From Alphaproteobacteria bacterium GM7ARS4 (lineage in GTDB: Bacteria > Pseudomonadota > Alphaproteobacteria > GM7ARS4), in the NCBI GenBank assembly GCA_014332745.1, contig JACONL010000001.1:278953-342952 (forward strand): a stretch of DNA of 64,000 nucleotides, in the 5' to 3' direction. The notes beneath the pieces are model-generated. The model did not search any database. It was not told the DNA's origin and was given only the letters and a program-made list of their open reading frames with translations. Positions 17,544-26,583 of this stretch are shown one piece after another. Position 1 is the first letter of the stretch; each line of letters starts with the position of its first letter. Made by a program: the position numbers and the translations under genes.

Positions 17544-18893
17544 TCATGGCATGGTGCGATGGATTGTCTGTGCGTATTGTTTGCATTGGTTAGCATTGGG
17601 TCGGCAGTGCTTGTTGAGCCACCATCGTTCGGTGCGGGCGAGGAGCGCGCCGACACGGGGGCCGGGCGGGATACCCATATGGAGAATATCTTGGCCTTTG
17701 AGCGGAAAGGAGGGGGCTTTCCACATGGCAGCTTTGCGTATGATGATGCCTATGGTGAGGGTGTAGAGGCATGCGCGCCATAGTGGGAGGACATGGTGAT
17801 GGACATGACGATGGTGGCTATAATGGAGCAGGAGGCAGTCGCGCACGCCATGGAGGCCGTCTTTGTAGCGTATGGTGCGCCAATGGGCGAGAGGATGTTG
17901 ATAGCGCTCTTCGCGTTGCTCAATAGAGCGAAAGAGTCGTTCTATGTGTTTCTGTTCCTTATGGGATAGACGCCATGCATGGGTCAATGGGCGGGATGTC
18001 TTGCCATGCTGGTGGGGCGGTCGGTAGAGCATGCATGCGGCGCGTCTGAGGGGGCGGTTGCCGCCATGGTGTTTGTCGAGGGCGATGAGTCTGCCGATGG
18101 CGGCGATATTGTGTGGTGGAATGGGCGTTGGGAGATGGGAAAAAATATGGCATGTCGCCATGAGACGAAGGGTGGGATAGGGGTTCTTTGTCCTGAGGAG
18201 GATACGTATTTCTTTCCATATACGTTGGGGTGAGAGGCTTCGTAGGTGTGGGGCGAGGGTTGCGCATGCGTTTAAGGCGTCACGCCGTTCTTGTGGCTGT
18301 TGATGTCTCTTGGCATGCTGTCCGTAGGTCGCTGTGAATCGAAAATAGCGCAAAATACGGAGATAATCTTCCCTGATACGTTGAAGGGGGTCGCCAATGA
18401 ATCGTATATGGCGTTGTTGTAGGTCTGTGATACCATGGAAAAAATCATAGAGCGTGCCGTCTATATGGGCGTAGAGGGCGTTCATGGTGAAATCGCGCCT
18501 TTGGGCGTCTTGTTGCCAATCTTGGCTGAAGGAGACGTGGGCATGGCGTCCGAAATGCTTTGTATCGATACGTAGGCTCGTAATTTCGAAGGATTGGTTA
18601 TTCAGGCGTGCCGTGATGGTGCCATGGTCGATTCCTGTTGGGTATGTGGCGATGGCGTATTTTTTGAGGCTTTCGATGGTTTGTGCGGGTTTTGCCGTTG
18701 TGGCGATGTCTATGTCATAGATGGGGCGTTTGAGCAGGCTATCGCGCACACATCCTCCCACAAAGAGGGCGTGAAAGCCTTCTTCTTCGAGGGCGCGAAA
18801 GATTGTGCGACATGTGTCATTGGTGAGGGCTGTTGGGAGTGTGCATGGGATGGTGTGGGCGTGTGCGAGGGATGGATGATAGGGTGTGGCCAT
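17544..18893 (-). CDS. cca: CCA-adding tRNA nucleotidyltransferase
   Basis: A 449-residue class II tRNA nucleotidyltransferase/poly(A) polymerase family protein. The catalytic head has FVGGCVRDSLL and DIDIATT (the D-x-D metal site), followed by the RRDFTMNALYA motif B and the IREDYLRILRYFRF segment. It should build or repair tRNA CCA ends; that four of five tRNA genes here lack an encoded CCA makes the activity essential. It follows the DUF6111-like gene by six bases on the same strand. Confidence 0.93.
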   Translation of the reverse strand: MATPYHPSLAHAHTIPCTLPTALTNDTCRTIFRALEEEGFHALFVGGCVRDSLLKRPIYDIDIATTAKPAQTIESLKKYAIATYPTGIDHGTITARLNNQSFEITSLRIDTKHFGRHAHVSFSQDWQQDAQRRDFTMNALYAHIDGTLYDFFHGITDLQQRHIRFIGDPLQRIREDYLRILRYFRFTATYGQHAKRHQQPQERRDALNACATLAPHLRSLSPQRIWKEIRILLRTKNPYPTLRLMATCHIFSHLPTPIPPHNIAAIGRLIALDKHHGGNRPLRRAACMLYRPPHQHGKTSRPLTHAWRLSHKEQKHIERLFRSIEQREERYQHPLAHWRTIRYKDGLHGVRDCLLLHYSHHRHVHHHVLPLWRACLYTLTIGIIIRKAAMWKAPSFPLKGQDILHMGIPPGPRVGALLARTERWWLNKHCRPNANQCKQYAQTIHRTMP

Positions 18894-18899
18894 GAGTGG

Positions 18900-19145
18900 C
18901 TAGCGTGTGGTGGCGGGGGCGATGGTATCGCCGTCTAGACGTGGGGCGACATAAGGCGTGTGGGGGGCGATTGTTTCTCGGTAGAACGCCTCATGCAAGA
19001 CGAGCATGGCGAACAGGAGCAACAAGAGGACAAAGATATAGGTGAGGCTTCGAGGGAGAGGCTTTTTCTTATGGTAGTGCATGACGATACCATAGATAAG
19101 GGTTGGGAGCAGGATAAGGAGGAGAGGGATAATGAAGGCGCGCAT
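18900..19145 (-). CDS. DUF6111-like small membrane protein
   Basis: An 81-residue protein with two membrane helices (residues about 4-22 and 34-52) and a C-terminal tail with the pattern PYVAPRLDGDTIAPA. That tail and the position just upstream of cca fit the alphaproteobacterial DUF6111 family. Function is unknown. It lies between pheA and cca on one strand and is probably cotranscribed with cca. Confidence 0.7.
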   Translation of the reverse strand: MRAFIIPLLLILLPTLIYGIVMHYHKKKPLPRSLTYIFVLLLLLFAMLVLHEAFYRETIAPHTPYVAPRLDGDTIAPATTR

Positions 19146-19154
19146 GGTATGGTC

Positions 19155-20048
19155 TCACATGGTGTCGATGGGGGAGGGTGTCTTTAAGAGGGGCGTCTTG
19201 CGAAAATTCGAGGCGGGATAACATCCTAAGAGGCGAAATTCGAGGCTTTCTTTTTGCAGTTGGGCGAGGACGTGTTTCAGGGGCGGGTGGTAGGCGTTGC
19301 CTTCCACATCGATATAGAATTGCGCTTGGGTGAAACGATCATCGGCAATGATGCCTTCGAGCCTTGTGAGGTTGATGGCATGCTGTGCGAAATAGCCCAG
19401 AATGGTATAGAGGGACGATGGTGTATTACCGATGCGTAAGACGAGGCTTGCCATGGAGGGCGTGTTTGGTGCGTGGGGTGCGGGCGGGTGCGCATGCACG
19501 GCAATAAAGCGTGTCGTGTTATGCTCTGTGTCGGCAATATGTGTTTTGAGGATGGTAAGATTGTAGAGTTTGGCGGCGAGGGAGGAGGCAATAGCGGCGT
19601 CATGGATATGGGTGCCGCGGGACACATCGAGGGCAGCTTGTGCTGTATCGGTGACGGCAACTTGTTGCCAGCGATGGTGATGGATGATGTCTTGGCATTG
19701 CATGAGGGCTTGGCTATGGCTTTTGATGGTGCGAATATCCTCGATGGAGCATGTGGGGAGGGCGAGGAGGCAATGGCTAATGGGTTGGTAATGTTCGGCA
19801 ATGATATGGAGCGTGCTATGGGCGAGGAGTTGATGGATTTCACTGACGCGTCCAGCGATAGAATTTTCCACAGGAATGAGGCCAATGCAGTGTGGGTCTT
19901 GTGTCACCATATGAAAGACGTCATAGAAAAAATCGCATGGGATGTGGGTCAATTGGGGATAGGCTTCGATGCATGCCATGTGAGAATAGGCGCCGCGTAA
20001 TCCTTGAAAGGCGACTTTATCGATGGCAGGCGTGTCTATGGCCATCAT
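19155..20048 (-). CDS. pheA: Prephenate dehydratase
   Basis: Converts prephenate to phenylpyruvate for phenylalanine. The substrate domain begins with FQGLRGAYSHMACIEAYP, has the PVENSIAGRV motif, and NTTRFIAV near residue 180. A C-terminal ACT domain (about residues 205-285) for phenylalanine feedback is present, with LTRLEGI. No chorismate mutase domain is fused. The start overlaps the kdsB stop by four bases, the usual alphaproteobacterial pair. Confidence 0.95.
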   Translation of the reverse strand: MMAIDTPAIDKVAFQGLRGAYSHMACIEAYPQLTHIPCDFFYDVFHMVTQDPHCIGLIPVENSIAGRVSEIHQLLAHSTLHIIAEHYQPISHCLLALPTCSIEDIRTIKSHSQALMQCQDIIHHHRWQQVAVTDTAQAALDVSRGTHIHDAAIASSLAAKLYNLTILKTHIADTEHNTTRFIAVHAHPPAPHAPNTPSMASLVLRIGNTPSSLYTILGYFAQHAINLTRLEGIIADDRFTQAQFYIDVEGNAYHPPLKHVLAQLQKESLEFRLLGCYPASNFRKTPLLKTPSPIDTM

Positions 20049-20830
20049 GGCATTGCGTGCTGTGTCTCTTGTTGGCGCATGGCGTCTAAATCTTCTTGGG
20101 TATCGATACCGCGCAAGGCTTCTTTGAGGCAGGAGACATAGATAGGAATGTCGGCTTCTATGGCGCGGAGCTGTTCGAGTTTTTCGATAGATTCCAAAGG
20201 GCTTGGGGGCATTTTTTGGAATGCTTCGAGGGTCTCTCTGCTGTAGGCATAGAGCCCAATATGGTGATAGACGATGCCATCACTGGACATCACGGGGCGT
20301 CTGGTGAAATAGTGCGCTCTACCGCGGGGCAAGGCGCGTTGTTCTTGTTGATGGTCCCAGCTGACGATGGCTTTGACGACATGGGGATTGTGGCATTCTT
20401 CTGTGTCATGGATGGGGGCGACAAGGGTGGCGATGGACATATGTTCTTTTGTGGGGGTTTCTGTTTTTTTCGGTCGCATGGCGTTGAGCGCGCTGAGGGC
20501 TTGGGTTGTGAGGGATGGCATGTCGCCTTGGACGTTGATGATCCATTGGTATGTTTTTTCTTTATCGAAGAGTGTGAGGGCTTGGGCGATTCTGTCGCTT
20601 CCACTGGGGAGAGACGAGTCGGTCATGATGGCGTTGACGTGGCATGTTTGGCAGAGTTGAGCGGTGTCATGATGGTCGCATGCGACGATGACGTCGGCGA
20701 TCTGTGCCTTTTGGGCATGGCGGATGACGTGGGCGAGCATGGGCGCGCCGTTGATGTCTTGCATAATTTTGTGTTTGAGGCGTGTGGAGTCGAGGCGGGC
20801 GGGGATGACGATAAGGGACGAGTGCGCCAT
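20045..20830 (-). CDS. kdsB: CMP-KDO synthetase (3-deoxy-manno-octulosonate cytidylyltransferase)
   Basis: Activates KDO with CTP for lipopolysaccharide inner core. The nucleotidyltransferase start IPARLDSTRLKHK, the magnesium-site NVQGDMPSL and HIGLYAYSRE are all visible. Length 261 is normal. It implies a KDO-containing LPS, in line with the LptM-like lipoprotein at 12501. Upstream of and coupled to pheA. Confidence 0.95.
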   Translation of the reverse strand: MAHSSLIVIPARLDSTRLKHKIMQDINGAPMLAHVIRHAQKAQIADVIVACDHHDTAQLCQTCHVNAIMTDSSLPSGSDRIAQALTLFDKEKTYQWIINVQGDMPSLTTQALSALNAMRPKKTETPTKEHMSIATLVAPIHDTEECHNPHVVKAIVSWDHQQEQRALPRGRAHYFTRRPVMSSDGIVYHHIGLYAYSRETLEAFQKMPPSPLESIEKLEQLRAIEADIPIYVSCLKEALRGIDTQEDLDAMRQQETQHAMP

Positions 20831-20831
20831 G

Positions 20832-22184
20832 CTATTTTCCTCCTACCATCATATGGTCTATGAGGCATGTGGGGGCATCGATACCATAAAAGAAGGTGAG
20901 GTCATTGGCGGGGGTGAGCTGTTGATACATGTGGTTGAGATTGCCGGCGATGGTGACTTCGGAGACGGGGTAGGTGCGCTCTCCGTCTTCGATCATGAAG
21001 CCGGCAGCGCCTCGACTATAGTCGCCTGTGTTGATATTGAGGCTCAGCCCAAGCAATTCTGTGGCATAAAATCCGCGTTTGATTCCCGATAAAAGCTCTT
21101 GCGGTGTGTGGGTCCCGTTCGCCATGAAGAGGTTGCTTGTGCGAGGTGTTGGGAGGGAGTCTGGCGTGCGGTAGGCGTGTCCTGTGCTTGTCTCTTGCAT
21201 AAGGCATGCGGCGCGACGGTCGAGGATATAGGAGTGGACGCGCCCTTTTTTCACAAGGTGGGTCGTCTGACTTTTTGTCCCTTCGGCGTCCCATGGGCGG
21301 GAGAAGAGTCCTCTTGGTCTGAGGGGGTCATCGATAATATCGATGGTCTCAGGCATGATGGTCTTTCCCTTGCTTTCTTTGAGGAAAGACGTTCCTCGCG
21401 CCAGCATGTCGCCATTGAGGGCGTCGGCTATATGCTGGAGCAGAGTCGAGGCGATACGTGGGTCATAGACGACGGGCATGGGAGCGCTCTCTATTTTGCG
21501 CGGGTTGAGTCGGGCGATGGCGCGATGGGCTGTTTCTTGTCCTCTCGCATGGAGGTCGCCTAGTTCGTCGCCATGGAGACATTGTTGATAGTCATAATCT
21601 CTTTCCCTATGCGTTCCCGTCCCTGCCAGCACGGAGAGCATGATTCCGTGCACACTATGGCGATAGCGGGCCCGAAGGCCATTGGAGGCAACGACCATCG
21701 TGTCATGGCATGCCCATTGAGCTTGACAGCCTTCCGAGTTGGTGATGCCTTTCACGCTCAGTGCGCCTTCTTCCATAGAGCGCGCCTTGTGTTCTAGGGC
21801 TATGTCGTTGGGCTCGACAGAGTCCATCATGTCGAGGGACTCGTCATCATAGCGGGGGAGCGCTGATGATGGTATCAACCCATGGCATGGCTCTTCAGGG
21901 GCGTGGGTTGCCATGGCGATGGCGTGGGCGACTATGTCTTTGCGTTGAGAGGCGCGTGCGTCTGTTGTCGAGACGAAGCCTTGACGTCCTCCGTCCATGA
22001 ACACGCGCAAGCCGAGCGGGCACAAGGATGCGTGTTCGATGGCGTCAATAGCACTTAAGCGCACGGTGACGCTACGTCTGTGCGTGCGCACGCAAAAGAC
22101 GTCGGCGTGGCGAGCGCCTTGTTTCAAGGCGTCCTCAACCCATAAGTCCAGCGATTCGAGGGATGGCGAGGCGTGTTCGGACAT
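20832..22184 (-). CDS. pmbA: TldE/PmbA-type metalloprotease subunit
   Basis: A TldD/PmbA family member of about 450 residues; with TldD this forms a peptidase that trims antibiotic peptides and similar substrates. The N-terminal half has the family layout of strand-rich domain, and the C-terminal half shows ILDRRAACLMQ, GHAYR, the glycine-rich FMIEDGERTYPVSEVTIAGN and LNHMYQQL. The HExxxH zinc site belongs to the TldD partner, which is not in the window. The ATG at 22184 is preferred over one at 22232 because the product then begins with the usual SLESL segment. Divergent from the phosphofructokinase gene. Confidence 0.9.
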   Translation of the reverse strand: MSEHASPSLESLDLWVEDALKQGARHADVFCVRTHRRSVTVRLSAIDAIEHASLCPLGLRVFMDGGRQGFVSTTDARASQRKDIVAHAIAMATHAPEEPCHGLIPSSALPRYDDESLDMMDSVEPNDIALEHKARSMEEGALSVKGITNSEGCQAQWACHDTMVVASNGLRARYRHSVHGIMLSVLAGTGTHRERDYDYQQCLHGDELGDLHARGQETAHRAIARLNPRKIESAPMPVVYDPRIASTLLQHIADALNGDMLARGTSFLKESKGKTIMPETIDIIDDPLRPRGLFSRPWDAEGTKSQTTHLVKKGRVHSYILDRRAACLMQETSTGHAYRTPDSLPTPRTSNLFMANGTHTPQELLSGIKRGFYATELLGLSLNINTGDYSRGAAGFMIEDGERTYPVSEVTIAGNLNHMYQQLTPANDLTFFYGIDAPTCLIDHMMVGGK

Positions 22185-22252
22185 GTTGAATCGACTCTCA
22201 ACTCTGTGTATGAAAGGCATAACGAGAAACATACCACAGATAGAGGCGATAG

Positions 22253-23495
22253 ATGAAGGGTTGTCTGCGTAAAATTGTCATTGCTCAGGGCGGTGGTCCT
22301 ACGGCTGTCATCAATCACACCCTTGTTGGGCTTGTGGAGGCTGGGCGCGCCCATGGCGTGTCGACTATATGGGGTTCTGCCTTTGGCATTCGCGGGATTA
22401 TCGAGTCGCAATTTTACGACTTATCCCATGTGACGGGTGAGACGTTGGCGTCTCTGGCGAGACAAACGGGGGCTGTCTTGGGCTCGACACGGGACAAGCC
22501 AGATGACGCCTATTGTCGTGAGGTTGTTGCCTTGTGTCAGCGTCACCATGTGGATGCCTTTTTTTATATTGGCGGTAACGACACGGCAAACACGATGCTC
22601 TTGCTGTCGGACTATGCGTTGACAACGGGCTATGATTTGCGTTGTTTTCATGTCCCAAAGACCATTGATAATGACCTTGTGTTGAGTGACCATACGCCGG
22701 GCTTTCCGTCGGCGGCGCGTTTTGTGGCTTTAGCCTTTGCGGGTTTGAATGCTGACCAGAAGTCTCTGCCGGGGGTGCATATCGGTATCGTGATGGGGCG
22801 TCATGCGGGCTTTCTCACGGCGTCAGCGGCGTTGGCGCGTTTTCATCAAGGCGATGGCCCTCATATTCTGTGTCTGCCTGAGGAGGCATGGCATAGGGAG
22901 CGTTTCTTGACAGCTGTGAAGGCGTGTTATGAACGCTATGGCCGTTGTTTGATTGCGTGTGCTGAAGGTGTGGAGGATGACAAAGCTGTTCCTCTCGTTC
23001 ATTCTCTTGCCGCCTCTTCTCAGCAAGACCCTCATAAAGATCCTCATAAAGATCCTCATAGATCCTCATGGCAATGTGCAGCTTTCGGGGCGTGGCGCGT
23101 TAGGCGATGACTTAGCGTTGATGATAACACGCGACCTTGCCATTAAGCGTGTGCGCGCTGATACATTAGGCTACATGCAACGTTCTTTTCCCCATTGCGT
23201 GGCGCCGCGGGACGTCCGTGAGGCGCGGGATGTCGCTTTTTTTGCTATGGAGCAGGCTCTCCATCACAAAAAAGGCTCTGTTGCCATCCTGATGGATGAT
23301 GGTGGTGTCAGTCACTATCGTCTGGAGGCGTTGGAGGACATTGGGGGCAAGACGCGCTATATGCCGTCAGACTATCGCGACTCACAGAATTTTGATGTGC
23401 GTGAGCGATTCATCACATGGGGCAGACGTCTCATTGGCGACGATATTGTCCCGCCGCCACGGGCTCTTAGATTGTTGACGCCTCCGAGTGAATAG
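22253..23495 (+). pseudogene. Frameshifted pyrophosphate-type 6-phosphofructokinase
   Basis: The first part (22253 to about 23059) encodes a phosphofructokinase with GGGPTAVIN, the PPi-type YIGGNDTANT, PKTIDNDL and MGRHAGFLTASAAL. The remainder (DPHGNVQLSGRGALGDDLA through LLTPPSE) is in another frame. The break falls inside a 12-nt tandem repeat whose last copy lacks two A residues; restoring them joins the frames perfectly into a protein of about 414 residues. The intact sequence on both sides suggests a recent event, a phase-variable gene, or a sequencing error. The 3' end overlaps hom by 29 bases. Confidence 0.88.
23025..23069 (+). repeat. 12-nt tandem repeat with a 2-nt-short last copy (site of frameshift)
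   Basis: Units of AAAGATCCTCAT: a first diverged copy at 23025-23035, full copies at 23036-23047 and 23048-23059, and a ten-base copy at 23060-23069. Encoded peptide is (KDPH)n. The missing AA shifts the reading frame of the phosphofructokinase. Confidence 0.9.
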
Positions 23496-24783
23496 GGAAA
23501 AAGCGTGGCGGTGCGAGGATTGTCGGGAGCGTCTCTAAGTGGCGTAGCGCCTTACTGATGGCATGGGATGGCGAGCGATGGGTTGTGATAAGGAGGTCAA
23601 CGGGACATGATGATTGTAGGCGATGGTCTTCGGCCGCTTTTTGTAGAGCCGACTCGATAGAGATATGTTCTTTGCCGAGGATGGAAGCAATATCCGCCAG
23701 CACGCCGGGCGAATCCTTTGCTTTGAGGTGCAGATAATAGGCTTGGGTGTCAAGGTCTGGTGTGGGTGATACAGGGGTGATAATTTGGCTATAGCCTGTA
23801 TGGGCGGGAGGTGGCGTTGTGCGGGCGATGGCGATCATATCGCTGACGACGGAGGATGCCGTGGCATCACCGCCGGCGCCTTGGCCAACGAGGGTGAGCG
23901 TCCCACAAAAATCACTTGTGAGGACAACGGCATTGAAGACGCCATCCACAGAGGCAAGGGCGCTCACTTTGGGGACGAGACATAAGCAGACTGATTGATG
24001 AATGACGTTGTCTTTTGTGGGATAGGCGCGGGCAAGATGTTTGATGGTATAGCCCATATCACTGCTCAGGGAGATGTCTTCAGGGGTGACTGAGCCTATG
24101 CCTTGGATCGAGAGCTGTTCCAATGCAATGTTTGTTCCCCATGCGAGAGACGATAGGATGGCTAATTTATGGGCGGCATCGATGCCATCGATATCGAATC
24201 GGGGGTCTGCTTCGGCATAGCCTAAGGCTTGTGCTTCTTGTAAGACGTCCTCGAAAGAGCGTTTTTGGCTTGTCATAGAGGACAAGATATAGTTGCACGT
24301 CCCGTTGAGGATGGCTGTGATACGGGCGATATGGTTTCCCGCCATGCTCTCTGTGAGCGTTTTGATGATGGGGATACCGCCGGCGACGGCGGCTTCGAAG
24401 GCGAGGGCGACCTTGTTCTTGGACGCCAAGGCCATGAGGGTGTTGCCATGATGGGCCAGCAAGGCTTTATTGGCGGTGACGACACCACATCCTTTATTGA
24501 GGGCATGGGTTGCCAGGTGCAAGGCGATACCATCGGCGCCCCCTATCAATTCCACGACAATATCACACGCGCTATCATCGACCATGCGACATGGGTCGTC
24601 ATACCATGGAATGGCATCGACGGGGACAGGGCGTTTTTTGTTTTTCGTTGCCGATGAGACGCCACAGAGCGTCAAGGCGCGTCCGATACGCGCCTGTATC
24701 AGCCCATGATTTTTCTGTAAAAGCGCCACAACGCCACACCCCACCGTCCCCAATCCAGCGATGGCCACGCGTAAGGGAGGCAT
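23467..24783 (-). CDS. hom: Homoserine dehydrogenase
   Basis: Reduces aspartate semialdehyde to homoserine for threonine and methionine. The NAD(P) loop GLGTVGCGVV is at residues 10-19, the substrate-binding region GTCNYILSSM and ALGYAEADPRFDIDG carry the family signature, and a C-terminal ACT domain (about 350-430) with SPGVLADIASILG gives feedback control. Length 438 is normal. It is last of three minus-strand genes; the small lipoprotein ends three bases before its start. Its 3' end overlaps the phosphofructokinase pseudogene. Confidence 0.96.
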   Translation of the reverse strand: MPPLRVAIAGLGTVGCGVVALLQKNHGLIQARIGRALTLCGVSSATKNKKRPVPVDAIPWYDDPCRMVDDSACDIVVELIGGADGIALHLATHALNKGCGVVTANKALLAHHGNTLMALASKNKVALAFEAAVAGGIPIIKTLTESMAGNHIARITAILNGTCNYILSSMTSQKRSFEDVLQEAQALGYAEADPRFDIDGIDAAHKLAILSSLAWGTNIALEQLSIQGIGSVTPEDISLSSDMGYTIKHLARAYPTKDNVIHQSVCLCLVPKVSALASVDGVFNAVVLTSDFCGTLTLVGQGAGGDATASSVVSDMIAIARTTPPPAHTGYSQIITPVSPTPDLDTQAYYLHLKAKDSPGVLADIASILGKEHISIESALQKAAEDHRLQSSCPVDLLITTHRSPSHAISKALRHLETLPTILAPPRFFPIHSEASTI

Positions 24784-24786
24784 GGA

Positions 24787-24933
24787 CTATTCTTGTTCTT
24801 TGATTTGTTGCAACAATTGTTCGCGCATGCCCTCTTCTGGAGGCGCTGGCACGTCATTGAGATCTGGATAGCGTAACGTACATGACGAGAGCATGATGAC
24901 AAAGAGTAAGGCGTTGGCAAAGAGAGAGCGCAT
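24787..24933 (-). CDS. Small putative lipoprotein, 48 residues
   Basis: A short gene between the gamma-carbonic anhydrase and hom. The product MRSLFANALLFVIML runs into the lipobox LSSC at residues 15-18, then a short acidic and glutamine-rich tail ending LLQQIKEQE. The signal sequence and lipobox are textbook, spacing to neighbours is 12 and three bases, and there is no competing gene, so I think it is real. I recognise no family. The tail is too short for a catalytic domain. Confidence 0.7.
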   Translation of the reverse strand: MRSLFANALLFVIMLSSCTLRYPDLNDVPAPPEEGMREQLLQQIKEQE

Positions 24934-24945
24934 GGTGTGGCGTCT

Positions 24946-25491
24946 TTATGTTTGTGGGTGGCGTGTCTGTGTGGCGAGGGCATAGTCTTGTGCAAGAGCC
25001 TTATAGATTTTTGGCGTTGATGCAATCAATTTTTCCTCTTCTTCTTTGAGGGGTCGGCGCGCTTTGGCGGGGTTTCCAGCCCACAGATAGCCTGAGACGG
25101 CTTTTGTTCTTGGGGCGACAAGGCTTCCTGCGGCGACAAACGCGCCACTCTCAATGACAGCGCCATCTAACACCACAGCGCCCATGCCAATGAAACTATC
25201 ATCCTCTAAGACGCATGCATGGAGAATAGCGCCATGCCCGACCGTGACACGAGCGCCAATCGTCGTGGATAATCCCTTCGATGCGATATGAATGACGCTA
25301 TTGTCTTGGATATTGGACTCCTCACCGATAGTGATACGTTCCATATCGCCACGTATCGTGCAATGAAACCATATGCTTGCCTCTGCTTCGACCCGCACAT
25401 TGCCAATGACGACGGCGCTAGGCGCGACAAAGCATGTGGCTGAAAGAGACGGGTGATATGTTTTATAGGGAAGAATAGAGGGAGTCATCAT
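24946..25491 (-). CDS. Gamma-carbonic anhydrase family hexapeptide-repeat protein
   Basis: A 181-residue left-handed beta-helix protein with about seven hexapeptide repeats (residues 20-150), for example VIGNVRVEAEASIWFHCTIRGD. The trimer metal ligands would be the histidines in SVIHIA, TVGHGAILHAC. R-G-D and Q-D-N in IRGDMERITIGEESNIQDN are typical of the YrdA/PaaY/gamma-CA group. Some members sit on complex I. Activity as carbonic anhydrase is not proven for many. First gene of a set with the small lipoprotein and hom. Confidence 0.88.
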   Translation of the reverse strand: MMTPSILPYKTYHPSLSATCFVAPSAVVIGNVRVEAEASIWFHCTIRGDMERITIGEESNIQDNSVIHIASKGLSTTIGARVTVGHGAILHACVLEDDSFIGMGAVVLDGAVIESGAFVAAGSLVAPRTKAVSGYLWAGNPAKARRPLKEEEEKLIASTPKIYKALAQDYALATQTRHPQT

Positions 25492-25543
25492 AGGAAGGTC
25501 GGGGATGGTCGTCTTTTGATGTCGAGTCAGCGGCGCAAAGCCC

Positions 25544-26452
25544 TTATGCCGTCACCGCGAGCTTGTCGACTTTGGGCAGAAGGTTGTAAGGGCGTTCTTT
25601 TGGCGGTGATGCAAGCCTTTGCATCGACAATTGCAGGTATGTCTCTTCAATATCGTAGCCTATACAAAATCGCCCATGCTTGCGGGCGACCAATGCTGTT
25701 TGGCCACTGCCGATAAACGGGTCAAGGATGTCATCGCCTTCTTGGGAATAGAGTAGGAGCAAGCGCCTGACAATTTCTTGGGGGTAAGGACATGGATGCG
25801 GGATTGTCTTTGGAGGAATGGGGGCGATATGCCAGATATTATTGGCAATATCACGCGTAAACAACGTGTCGATGTCGAGGGCTTTTTTCGCGCCCCTTCG
25901 GGGCGCGCCCGCCTTCCTAAAAATCAGGATATATTCGGTCATGATATTTGGGTAATAGTAACCGAAATTTGGCTTTTGAATAAAACAGCCGGCGCGCTTC
26001 ACACCGCCCGTGACTTTGTTCCAAATGATGTCTTGGTGAAATTCCCAGCCACTCTCCATCATGCGTTGCGTGATATGCATGGGAATGGGGAAATGTTTGC
26101 CTTTATGCAAAATCGTTCCCACAACGATGGCACAAAAACCGCCCTTGATGGTGATGCGCAAAACACGCCTGAACACGGCGTCGATGTTCTCCATATAGTC
26201 GTCCAATGACTGACCGAAACGGGCATATGTCCTATTCCTATGCCATGCGTCCGCCCCTCTCGATGTATGCACGTCATAATCGATGGCATTCCAGTAAGGT
26301 GGCGATGTTATTGTGAGTGCAATAGAGTCGTCGGCGCAATGCGCCATTGTCAGAGCGGATTGGTGATAGAATCTGTAGCCCGGGCCTTCATAAACACCCT
26401 CTTGTGTCTTATGCTTGGCAACAGCCGTCATGCCATGGTCTTTGACGGGCAT
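25544..26452 (-). CDS. Unpaired DNA methyltransferase (N4-cytosine/N6-adenine, beta-type order)
   Basis: A site-specific DNA methyltransferase. The catalytic motif TSPPYWNAIDYD comes first and the AdoMet-binding motif DPFIGSGQTALVARK with GYDIEE comes near the C terminus, the order typical of beta-class enzymes. There is no endonuclease gene beside it, so it may be a solitary regulatory methylase. It is not like CcrM at the N terminus. The ATG at 26452 gives about 302 residues; the frame stays open upstream through a 9-nt tandem repeat into argC but that portion is low complexity (HPIHPI) and unlikely to be coding. Confidence 0.85.
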   Translation of the reverse strand: MPVKDHGMTAVAKHKTQEGVYEGPGYRFYHQSALTMAHCADDSIALTITSPPYWNAIDYDVHTSRGADAWHRNRTYARFGQSLDDYMENIDAVFRRVLRITIKGGFCAIVVGTILHKGKHFPIPMHITQRMMESGWEFHQDIIWNKVTGGVKRAGCFIQKPNFGYYYPNIMTEYILIFRKAGAPRRGAKKALDIDTLFTRDIANNIWHIAPIPPKTIPHPCPYPQEIVRRLLLLYSQEGDDILDPFIGSGQTALVARKHGRFCIGYDIEETYLQLSMQRLASPPKERPYNLLPKVDKLAVTA

Positions 26453-26510
26453 GGTTTTGTCTTTTCTTTGTGGCACGTCATCACCGAACAGCTGTTTTCC
26501 TATGAGGTTT

Positions 26511-26537
26511 ATGGGGTGTATGGGGTGTATGGGGTGA
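26511..26537. repeat. 9-nt tandem repeat, three copies
   Basis: Three copies of ATGGGGTGT/A, upstream of the methyltransferase start and just beyond the 3' end of argC. Three G4 runs lie on the plus strand, one short of a standard quadruplex motif. Confidence 0.85.
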
Positions 26538-26583
26538 TTGTATGATAAATGACAAGAACAGACAATGATTTTGGCCTCTCTTC

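Noticed and set aside
23025-23069. Possible CRISPR-like repeat array
   Set aside because: The copies are directly adjacent 12-mers without spacers, inside a coding region.
25544-26452. CcrM (GANTC methylase)
   Set aside because: The catalytic motif is SPPYW in a TSPPYWNAIDYD context and the protein lacks the CcrM N-terminal DPPY arrangement and C-terminal domain.
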